Part shown: in pieces, positions 1-5,902 of the stretch
How positions within the stretch are numbered: position 1 is the stretch's first letter
Layout of the letters: each line of letters opens with the position of its first letter
Position numbers and translations under genes: made by a program
From: Desulfotignum sp.
GTDB lineage: Bacteria > Desulfobacterota > Desulfobacteria > Desulfobacterales > Desulfobacteraceae
Length of the DNA: 16,290 bases
Assembly: GCA_021737445.1 (NCBI GenBank)
Contig: JAIPDY010000051.1
Coordinates: forward strand, 1 to 16,290
Reading direction: 5' to 3'
The notes under the pieces: model-generated
The model's input: the letters and a program-made list of their open reading frames with translations, nothing else
The model's database searches: none
Told to the model about the DNA's origin: nothing

Positions 1-1
1 G

Positions 2-898
2 CCCGTGTACGAACCCATTGACACCGGCCTGGAAAAACTGCTGGCCCACTACGGCATTACTGTGAAACCAGCCTATGTCCTGGACAAGACCGCCTATAAG
101 CATCAGCCCCGGGAAGGCGGGGAACAGATCATCTATTTTGCCCCCATGCTCAAGGAAAAATCCATAAACAACACCCCGGATTTCATGCACAACATCAAAG
201 GCCTCATTACCATGCAGGCATCCCCCCTGGAGCTTTTGAAAGACAATGTGGGGGCATCTGACGTCACCGCCACAAGGCTGCTGAGCACCTCTGATGATTC
301 CTGGCTCATGCAGGACAACATCAACCTCAACCCCATGTTCATCTCTCCGCCTGCATCCAAAGAAGAGATGAACACCTATGATCTGGCATATATCCTTGAA
401 GGCACCTTTACCAGCTATTTTAAAGACAAACCCATCCCCCGAAAAGAGATGGGTGAAACCGATATTAAACAAACAGATGACCCGGATCTTTCCTTGTCAG
501 AGCAGGACAGCACACAGGTCCGGGCCAAAGATCCTGAAACCGTTCCCGGGCTGGTGGCTGAAAACCGGCTTCTGGAAACCTCCAGGCCGGCCAAACTCTT
601 TGTGCTGGGATGCTCCCAGATGCTCCAGGACAACATGCTGGACCCGGAAGGCCGCACAACCAACGCCACCTTTATCCTCAACACCATCGACCATTTGAAC
701 AATAAAGATGACATTGCCGCCATGCGCAGCAAACAGCAGACCCTCAACCCGCTGGCACCAACAACCCCGGTTGTGCGGGGCGCGATCAAGGCATTTAATA
801 TTGCCGGGCTGCCCGTGCTGGTGATTCTCCTGGGCCTGGGGATCTGGGTTGCCAGAAAAGCCAGACGTAAAAAAATTGCCAACATGTTTATGCAGTAA
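2..898 (+). CDS. GldG-family ABC-transporter auxiliary protein, C-terminal part (5' end outside window)
   Basis: The reading frame is open from the first bases, and the first possible start (GTG at 5) falls mid-domain, so this is the C-terminal 298 residues of a longer protein. The segment reading GLEKLLAHYGITV followed by VLD matches the part of GldG/ABC_transp_aux proteins where a short motif about a gene-encoded 'yGi' strand precedes a conserved Asp. Near the end, FVLGCSQMLQDN and the FILNTIDHLNN stretch resemble the family's 'GN..Fl.n..dwL' region. One transmembrane helix follows (GLPVLVILLGLGIWVA) with a basic tail, giving a membrane-anchored protein with a large extracytoplasmic domain. 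An acidic low-complexity linker lies around residues 148-175. In gliding Bacteroidetes GldG acts with an ABC transporter; in other bacteria the role is unknown. The DUF4340 gene that follows is a common partner. The family call is fairly sure, the function is not. Confidence 0.7.
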   Translation, partial: PVYEPIDTGLEKLLAHYGITVKPAYVLDKTAYKHQPREGGEQIIYFAPMLKEKSINNTPDFMHNIKGLITMQASPLELLKDNVGASDVTATRLLSTSDDSWLMQDNINLNPMFISPPASKEEMNTYDLAYILEGTFTSYFKDKPIPRKEMGETDIKQTDDPDLSLSEQDSTQVRAKDPETVPGLVAENRLLETSRPAKLFVLGCSQMLQDNMLDPEGRTTNATFILNTIDHLNNKDDIAAMRSKQQTLNPLAPTTPVVRGAIKAFNIAGLPVLVILLGLGIWVARKARRKKIANMFMQ

Positions 899-911
899 AG
901 GATACCCTGCC

Positions 912-1433
912 ATGAAAAAAGAATACCTGATACTGATACTGGTCATTGTGGTCCTGGGCAGTTATCTTGCCTTGAAAAAAGAGGACGGCAGCCATTATAC
1001 CCTGCCTGCACCACCGGCGCTTGATTCAGAAAAAATCGACCGGCTGACGGTCAGAAAACAGAACCAGACGTTTTCATTCACCCGCAAAGGTGATGGGTGG
1101 GTGGTGACGGCAGACAAGGCGTATCCGGCTGATGGCAACGCCATAAAACAGATGCTGGATGTGGTCACAAACCTGACCTTGACTGCACTGATATCTGAAA
1201 AACAGGATCTGATCCGGTATGAACTGGATGAGGACCACTGTCTGGATGTCACAGTCTATGAGAAGCAAACCCCGGTGCTGTCATTTAAGATCGGCAAAAC
1301 CGCCCCCACTTATAACCACACCTTTGTGATGCTGGGAAAAAACCCCAACATCTACCATGCCAAAGACAGCTTCAGAACCTATTTTGATAAATCCATCAAT
1401 GAATTCAAAGAGGAGGACGGCGATACCCGGTGA
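912..1433 (+). CDS. DUF4340 domain protein, short, membrane-anchored
   Basis: The protein has 173 residues. I chose the ATG at 912 because AAAGGA (897-902) sits 9 nt upstream and the protein then begins with MKKEY and a hydrophobic anchor (residues about 5-20, LILILVIVVLGSYLAL). A longer frame from 849 would overlap the preceding gene and place a charged stretch before the anchor. After the anchor come the DUF4340 features: a strand with KIDRLTV, a GDGWVVTADKAYPAD segment (the family's 'W.v..p....ad' pattern), a helix, and a late FKIGKTAPTYNHTFVML then NIYHA strand pair. Known DUF4340 proteins are often longer; this one seems to hold a single copy of the domain. It follows the GldG-like gene by 13 nt and overlaps plsC by 4 nt (GTGA). 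The likely location is the inner membrane facing the periplasm. Function is unknown; a role beside the GldG-type transporter is inferred from position only. Confidence 0.7.
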   Translation: MKKEYLILILVIVVLGSYLALKKEDGSHYTLPAPPALDSEKIDRLTVRKQNQTFSFTRKGDGWVVTADKAYPADGNAIKQMLDVVTNLTLTALISEKQDLIRYELDEDHCLDVTVYEKQTPVLSFKIGKTAPTYNHTFVMLGKNPNIYHAKDSFRTYFDKSINEFKEEDGDTR

Positions 1434-2158
1434 AACTGCTGCTCAAACTGGTGTATCAACCTTATAAGTGGATCGTGGTGGTGCCGTTCATGCTGATCAT
1501 CACCATGGTTCTGGGGTTGATCTGCATTGCAGTGGGAGCTGTTTTCACCCAGGATGCCGCCAATGTGCTGGCGGTTTTCTGGTCCAGACTGGCCTGCGCC
1601 ATTGTGCCGGTTAAGGTTGTACTGACCGGAAAAAAAAATTACAACCGCAGCCGGTCCTATGTGGTAGTAGCCAACCACCAGTCCATGGTGGATATTCCTG
1701 TGATTCACGGATTCATGGGATTGCACATAAAATGGGTGATGAAGCAGGAGCTGCGAAAGATCCCTGTTTTCGGCACTGCCTGCCATTTTCTGGGCTGCAT
1801 TTTCATTGACCGGTCCCACCGGGATGCCGCCATTCACTCCATCCGCCAGGCAAAAAAACGCCTGTCTTCAAACGCATCCGTTCTTTTTTTCGCAGAAGGC
1901 ACCCGGACCAGGGACGGACAGGTGCGGCCCTTTAAAAAAGGGGCGTTTGTGTTTGCCCGGGAAATCGGCCTCCCGATTCTGCCGGTCACCATTAAAAATT
2001 CATACCAGTTACTGCCCCCGGATTCTTTGGATCTGGTGCCGGGCCGGGTGGAGATAATCGTTCACCGGCCCGTGTATATACTGCCGGGGGATGCTGCCAG
2101 GCTGGAGGATACCGTTGAAGCAATCCGGAACACTATTGCCGCCCCTCTGTCAGAATAA
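1430..2158 (+). CDS. plsC: 1-acyl-sn-glycerol-3-phosphate acyltransferase (PlsC family)
   Basis: This 242-residue protein should transfer an acyl group to lysophosphatidic acid to give phosphatidic acid at the inner membrane, the second acylation of phospholipid synthesis. All four acyltransferase motifs are visible: NHQSMVD with the catalytic H83 and D88, GCIFIDR at 122-128, FFAEGTRTRDG at 153-163, and LPILPVTI near 181-188. A hydrophobic helix covers residues about 14-38. The start is GTG at 1430, overlapping the stop of the previous gene as GTGA. An AGGAGG at 1411-1416 lies 13 nt upstream, a little far, so coupling with the upstream gene is likely. The next gene starts 253 nt later, so plsC ends the upstream transcription block. 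Length and motifs fit the family well; the exact acyl acceptor cannot be read from sequence. Confidence 0.9.
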   Translation: MKLLLKLVYQPYKWIVVVPFMLIITMVLGLICIAVGAVFTQDAANVLAVFWSRLACAIVPVKVVLTGKKNYNRSRSYVVVANHQSMVDIPVIHGFMGLHIKWVMKQELRKIPVFGTACHFLGCIFIDRSHRDAAIHSIRQAKKRLSSNASVLFFAEGTRTRDGQVRPFKKGAFVFAREIGLPILPVTIKNSYQLLPPDSLDLVPGRVEIIVHRPVYILPGDAARLEDTVEAIRNTIAAPLSE

Positions 2159-2326
2159 TCTTTGCTGTCTTTTTTTAGGTTTACCGGTTGTTTTCACCTC
2201 CTCACCGGGGTATTATCCTAATCTCCACTTTGCTCCCCTTCTTTGTCTCTTCACTATTTTCTTTTAAAATCAACTTTATATAGGCATTTTTAAACAGTTT
2301 TTTTTTATTTTATCCCTATTTTTTTC
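2159..2326. other. AT- and pyrimidine-rich intergenic DNA between plsC and mraZ
   Basis: No gene is present here. The plus strand is unusually poor in purines and carries T runs at 2170-2176, 2287-2291, 2298-2306, 2308-2311 and 2319-2325. I find no convincing intrinsic terminator for plsC: the first T run is not preceded by a stable stem, and the only inverted repeat seen (CCGGT near 2184 with ACCGG near 2204) has a long loop and no T run right after it. The T tracts just ahead of the -35 candidate could act as an UP-like or bent element; that is inference. Confidence 0.6.
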
Positions 2327-2367
2327 TTGACTTATCCCCAAATTTTCGTAAAAGTGTGTCATATAGT
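2327..2367 (+). promoter_or_regulatory. Probable promoter of the dcw operon
   Basis: TTGACT at 2327-2332 is a good sigma-70 -35 hexamer. The matching -10 is unclear. TAAAAG at 2349-2354 has a 16-nt spacer but is a weak match. TATAGT at 2362-2367 is a strong match but too far from this -35, with no better partner. T-rich tracts lie directly upstream. This is the only gap long enough for a promoter in the mraZ-ftsQ block, and E. coli also has its main dcw promoter just ahead of mraZ. The transcription start cannot be fixed from sequence. Confidence 0.5.
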
Positions 2368-2379
2368 GGTGGAAAGTGG
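2351..2379 (+). promoter_or_regulatory. Three direct repeats, probable MraZ operator
   Basis: AAAGTGT (2351-2357), ATAGTGG (2363-2369) and AAAGTGG (2373-2379) are tandem copies of an AAAGTGK-like box. Their GTG cores begin at 2354, 2366 and 2376, so they are spaced 12 and 10 bp, close to one helical turn. MraZ binds tandem short repeats of this sort ahead of its own gene, AAAGTG-type in mollicutes and TGGG-type in E. coli. The repeats overlap the possible -10 region and lie 33 nt before the mraZ ATG, which fits autoregulation. The repeats are seen directly; binding is inferred. Confidence 0.6.
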
Positions 2380-2411
2380 ATGTTTTACCCAAAACAAAGG
2401 CTCAGAGATAA

Positions 2412-2852
2412 ATGTTTCGATCAAGCTCCTTTCATACAATCGACCCAAAAGGCAGGATTATCATTCCGGCGAGGTTCCGGAACGTCCTGAAGGCCGATGA
2501 TGAATACGGGGTGGTGGTCTCCATCAAGGATGGGTGTTTGTATGCTTACACCTTCACTGAGTGGAAACAGCTTGAGAAAAAAATCCTGGCAGCCAAAAGT
2601 GCGGCCATGGAAAAATTCAAACGGTTTTTCCTGGGAAATGCCTGTCCCCTCAAATGTGACAAACAGGACCGGATCCTGATACCCCCGAGTCTTCGAACCT
2701 ATGCCGGCATTGAAAAAGACATCGTGCTGGTGGGGGTGCTGGACCGGTTTGAAATATGGGCAAGGGAACGATGGGATCAGGAAAACCAGAAAATGGAGCA
2801 TGAACTTGAAAAAGAGGAAGTAAGAGAGGAAATTGCTTCCCTGGGGCTGTAA
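2412..2852 (+). CDS. mraZ: MraZ, transcriptional regulator of the dcw cluster
   Basis: This 146-residue protein is the usual length for MraZ, a ring-forming DNA-binding protein that controls its own operon. It holds two SpoVT/AbrB-like domains. The first centres on DPKGRIIIPARFR (11-23) and the second on CDKQDRILIPPSLR (82-95). The FLGNA segment between them is also typical. The DxxxR core is intact in both copies (D11/R15 and D83/R87), but the Gly normally before the second Arg is Asp86. The C-terminal end is strongly charged and helical. AAAGG at 2396-2400 lies 11 nt before the ATG. It is the first gene of the operon, 2 nt ahead of rsmH, and the repeats at 2351-2379 are its probable target. 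It probably acts in the cytoplasm on DNA; whether it represses or activates here cannot be read from sequence. Confidence 0.95.
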   Translation: MFRSSSFHTIDPKGRIIIPARFRNVLKADDEYGVVVSIKDGCLYAYTFTEWKQLEKKILAAKSAAMEKFKRFFLGNACPLKCDKQDRILIPPSLRTYAGIEKDIVLVGVLDRFEIWARERWDQENQKMEHELEKEEVREEIASLGL

Positions 2853-2854
2853 CC

Positions 2855-3793
2855 ATGGGATTTGTGCATACGTCTGTCATGCCTGCCGAGGTACTTGCGT
2901 ATCAGAACCTGAAACCCGGGGATGTGTGTGTGGACGGAACCCTGGGGGGGGCTGGCCATGCTCTCTCGGCCATTCAAGCCATACTTCCCGGGGGCACACT
3001 CATCGGCATCGATCAGGACCTGGATGCCATCACCAATGCCCAAAACTTACTGCATCCATTTAAACAAAACGTGATACTGGTCCACGATAACTTTTCTTGT
3101 CTTTCAACAATCCTGGACCGCCATGGAATCAAGGGTGTTAACGCCATACTGCTGGACCTGGGATTTTCACTCAATCAGATCACACAGGCAAAGCGCGGAT
3201 TCAGCTTTAACCGGGACGAACCATTGGACATGCGGATGGATACCAGACAAACCATGACTGCCCAAACAATTGTCAACACTTTTGAGCAAAAAATGCTGAC
3301 AGATCTGTTTTTTTCTCTTGGTGAAGAAAAATTTTCCCGCAGCATTGCCAGGGCCATTGTCAGGCAAAGGCAGGTTGCGCCCATAAAAACCACCCTGCAA
3401 TTGACCCGCATCATCCTGGACACCGTCCCAAAAGGCCGGGCCGCATCCCAAAAAATCCACCCGGCAACCCGGATATTTCAGGCTTTGCGCATTGCTGTGA
3501 ACAGGGAGCTGGAAAATCTTGCCACATTCATGGAACAGGTGCCGGATCTGCTGGTAAAAGGCGGCAGAATCTGTGTGATCAGTTTTCATTCCCTGGAGGA
3601 CCGGATTGTAAAACAGCAATTAAAAAAATTTGAAGCCAGGTGCACCTGCCCCAAGGATCTTCCCCGGTGTGTGTGCCATGCAGAACCGACCATGAGACCA
3701 ATTGTCAAAAAGCCTTTGACCCCCACACCCGAAGAAACGGCAGCCAATCCCATGGCCAGAAGTGCCCGGCTCAGGGTGGCTGAAAGGGTATGA
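2855..3793 (+). CDS. rsmH: 16S rRNA (cytosine(1402)-N(4))-methyltransferase RsmH
   Basis: RsmH (MraW) uses S-adenosylmethionine to methylate N4 of C1402 in the decoding centre of 16S rRNA. The protein has 312 residues, the normal size. The SAM-binding loop is DGTLGGAGH (27-35), followed by GIDQD (51-55) with acidic residues for the SAM ribose, then LLDLGFS (99-105), RGFSFN (114-119) and the PLDMRMD segment. Near the C-terminus, GGRICVISFHSLEDRIVK and the Cys-rich CTCPKDLPRCVC are family hallmarks. The segment DLGFSLNQ differs from the commoner DLGVSSPQ. The ATG at 2855 follows the mraZ stop by 2 nt, and no strong ribosome-binding site is close, so translation is probably coupled to mraZ. The N-terminal VHTSVMPAEVL matches the family start and supports this choice. 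Confidence 0.96.
   Translation: MGFVHTSVMPAEVLAYQNLKPGDVCVDGTLGGAGHALSAIQAILPGGTLIGIDQDLDAITNAQNLLHPFKQNVILVHDNFSCLSTILDRHGIKGVNAILLDLGFSLNQITQAKRGFSFNRDEPLDMRMDTRQTMTAQTIVNTFEQKMLTDLFFSLGEEKFSRSIARAIVRQRQVAPIKTTLQLTRIILDTVPKGRAASQKIHPATRIFQALRIAVNRELENLATFMEQVPDLLVKGGRICVISFHSLEDRIVKQQLKKFEARCTCPKDLPRCVCHAEPTMRPIVKKPLTPTPEETAANPMARSARLRVAERV
3783..3788 (+). promoter_or_regulatory. Ribosome-binding site fixing the ftsL start
   Basis: AAAGGG ends 6 nt before the ATG at 3795. It supports that start over an earlier in-frame ATG at 3762, which would lie inside rsmH. Another ATG at 3790 is followed by a stop after two codons. Confidence 0.65.
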
Positions 3794-3794
3794 A

Positions 3795-4103
3795 ATGAAC
3801 CGGAAACAGTCTGCTCAAATAACACAGCGCACCGGTTTAAAATGGGTGCTGGTGATATCTTTGCTGTTTGGTGAACTGCTGGTACATACCTGGGTGAGGA
3901 CAGAGACCACCCAGACAACCCTGGAAATTTCTTTTGCCCAGTCCCGCCTGTCAGATCTGCTGTCCTATCAAAAAGAGCTGACTCTGGAACGGGACCGGCT
4001 TAAATCAGATGACCGCATTATCCACATCGCCCGGTCCCAGCTCGGACTGACAGCTGATGTGTTCAACCAGACCATTTACCTTAAGATGGACCGTTCCCAA
4101 TGA
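3795..4103 (+). CDS. ftsL: Cell division protein FtsL
   Basis: This small protein of 102 residues has the FtsL layout: a short basic cytoplasmic end (MNRKQ to about residue 13), one membrane helix (about 15-34, LKWVLVISLLFGELLVHTWV) and a periplasmic coiled-coil region (about 36-80) ending in a short tail. FtsL forms a complex with FtsQ and FtsB and activates FtsW-FtsI septal synthesis. Sequence conservation in the family is low, so the call rests on position between rsmH and ftsI, size and topology, with the HIARSQLGL stretch after the coiled coil typical of FtsL/FtsB-type proteins. The gene starts 1 nt after the rsmH stop and its end overlaps ftsI as ATGA. No ftsB is in this window. Confidence 0.87.
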   Translation: MNRKQSAQITQRTGLKWVLVISLLFGELLVHTWVRTETTQTTLEISFAQSRLSDLLSYQKELTLERDRLKSDDRIIHIARSQLGLTADVFNQTIYLKMDRSQ

Positions 4104-5902
4104 CAGATGATGCGCGCATAAAGGTCAGAAACCGGGTGCTGGTGATCCAGATATTTCTGGTGGTTGCCCTGGTGTCTCTGGGGGCAAAATCTTTTGATAT
4201 CCAGATTCTCAAAGCCAAAGAATATTCACGAAGAGCGGAAAACGGGTATTCAAGGCACCTGACCATAAAAGGGGAACGGGGACAGATCCTGGACCGGCAC
4301 TGGAACAAACTGGGAACCACCCTGGATGCCATGACAGTCACAGCCGACCCCCTGCGCATTGAAGCACCCGTCAAAACAGCCCGGGCCCTGGCACAAATTC
4401 TGGAAACCGACCCCGAAACTCTGGCTGAAAAATTGTCAACAGACAACCGGTATTTTCTGGTGGCAGAAAGCATATCACCGGATCTGGCACAACAGGTGCG
4501 GGCGTTAAATCTGCCGGGCATCTATTTTAAAAAAAGTTTTAAGCGGTTTTATCCCAACCGGGATCTGGCAGCCCAGGTCATCGGATTCACCGGGAAAGAC
4601 GATACCGGACTGGAAGGACTTGAATTCAAGTACAATGATCTTCTGGATGGCAAGACAGTAACGACAAAAGTTCGGCGGGACGGCACCGGCAGGATCCTGG
4701 ATATTGACAGGAAAAAACAGGATGAGCTGCGGGGAAACTCAATTGTGCTGACCCTGGACAACAAAATCCAGTTCTTTTCTGAAACCATCCTGGAACAAAC
4801 GGTTAAAAAACACAAGGCGAAATCAGGATTGACCCTGGTGATGCAGCCTGCCACCGGAGAATTGCTTGCCATTGCCCAGTATCCCCGGTTCAATCCCAAC
4901 AACTATCAGGAATTTGACCCGGGTCTTTTCCGGAACCGGGCCGTGACAGATGCGTTTGAACCGGGCTCTACCATGAAGGTGTTTACAGCCGCTGCTGCCA
5001 TGGAAAACAATTTGACCCCGGGATCTATCTTTTTTTGTGAAAACGGCCAATACCGAATAGGCAGATATACCATCCACGACACCCACCCCCATGACTGGCT
5101 GTCCATAAACCAGATCATCACCTATTCCAGCAATATCGGTGCCGTCAAAATTTCTGAAACCATCGGAAAAAAAGCACTTCATGATTATCTGACCCGGTTC
5201 GGGTTCGGAGAAAAAACCGGGGTGGAATGCCCGGGTGAAACCACGGGCACACTGACCGCCCCTGACCTGTGGTCCGGTATTGATGCCGGTGCCATCGCCT
5301 TTGGCCAGGGCATCTCTGTTTCCGCCATCCAGCTGATTTCCGCCATCAGTGCCATAGCCAATAACGGCCAGCTCATGAAACCCATGCTGGTGAAAAAAAT
5401 CGTGTCCAACACCGGCCGGGATATCCAGGTATTTCATCCCACCCGGCTGCGCCGGGCAGTATCGTTTCAAACCGCGGCCCAGGTCAAACAGATGATGAAC
5501 CTGGCGGTCCGGGAAAAAGGCACCGGCACCAAAGCAGCCTTAGATGGGTATACTGTCTGCGGAAAAACCGGGACCGCTCAAAAAGTTATGACCGGTCAAA
5601 AAGGGTATGCCAAAGACAGATATACTTCGGTTTTTGCAGGATTTGCCCCGCTCCAGAATCCCCAGCTGGTCATTCTGGTGGTGGTGAATGAACCCAGGAA
5701 ACAACATTATGGCGGAGATGTGGCAGCCCCGGCCTTTAAAACCATCCTGGCCCATTCCTTTAATTATCTGAGCATCCCCCCCACCACAGGCAGCATGGTG
5801 GCGGAGGCATCCGGCAGAAAAATGCCGGCCGCTTCCGTAAAAACATCCCCGGGCGGTTCTGCTTTTATGACAGGGCCTGACCTGAAAGGAGAAAACCTGT
5901 GA
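4100..5902 (+). CDS. ftsI: Septal peptidoglycan DD-transpeptidase FtsI (PBP3, class B PBP)
   Basis: FtsI cross-links new peptidoglycan at the septum, working with the FtsW polymerase. The protein has 600 residues: an N-terminal membrane anchor (about 12-29), the pedestal dimer domain beginning around GERGQILDR (57-65), and the transpeptidase domain. The three penicillin-binding motifs are intact: STMK with nucleophile S290 and K293, SSN at 343-345, and KTGT at 489-492. FEPGSTMKVF and DAGAIAFGQGISVS are typical of the division-specific class. After the catalytic domain there is a tail of about 40 residues rich in Pro, Gly, Ser and Ala and no PASTA repeat. The ATG overlaps the ftsL stop (ATGA) and the stop overlaps the next GTG start (GTGA), so coupling is likely on both sides. 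Beta-lactams would be expected to acylate S290. Confidence 0.96.
   Translation: MTDDARIKVRNRVLVIQIFLVVALVSLGAKSFDIQILKAKEYSRRAENGYSRHLTIKGERGQILDRHWNKLGTTLDAMTVTADPLRIEAPVKTARALAQILETDPETLAEKLSTDNRYFLVAESISPDLAQQVRALNLPGIYFKKSFKRFYPNRDLAAQVIGFTGKDDTGLEGLEFKYNDLLDGKTVTTKVRRDGTGRILDIDRKKQDELRGNSIVLTLDNKIQFFSETILEQTVKKHKAKSGLTLVMQPATGELLAIAQYPRFNPNNYQEFDPGLFRNRAVTDAFEPGSTMKVFTAAAAMENNLTPGSIFFCENGQYRIGRYTIHDTHPHDWLSINQIITYSSNIGAVKISETIGKKALHDYLTRFGFGEKTGVECPGETTGTLTAPDLWSGIDAGAIAFGQGISVSAIQLISAISAIANNGQLMKPMLVKKIVSNTGRDIQVFHPTRLRRAVSFQTAAQVKQMMNLAVREKGTGTKAALDGYTVCGKTGTAQKVMTGQKGYAKDRYTSVFAGFAPLQNPQLVILVVVNEPRKQHYGGDVAAPAFKTILAHSFNYLSIPPTTGSMVAEASGRKMPAASVKTSPGGSAFMTGPDLKGENL
5885..5891 (+). promoter_or_regulatory. 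Strong ribosome-binding site for the murE-murF fusion gene
   Basis: AAAGGAG lies inside the last codons of ftsI, 7 nt before the GTG at 5899. It is among the best Shine-Dalgarno matches in the window and supports the GTG start, which overlaps the ftsI stop. Confidence 0.75.

Noticed and set aside
849..911. Longer DUF4340 protein starting at 849
   Set aside because: This would overlap the GldG-like gene by 50 nt and put a charged stretch before the membrane anchor. The ATG at 912 has a well-placed ribosome-binding site.
415..946. Open frames on the minus strand, here and opposite other genes such as 6841-7713 and 4823-5470
   Set aside because: They lie opposite well-supported coding genes, have no recognisable motifs and show composition expected of antisense shadows.
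2181..2208. Inverted repeat CCGGT/ACCGG after plsC as a terminator
   Set aside because: The stem is five base pairs with a loop of about 15 nt and no T run follows it directly. It is too weak to call an intrinsic terminator.
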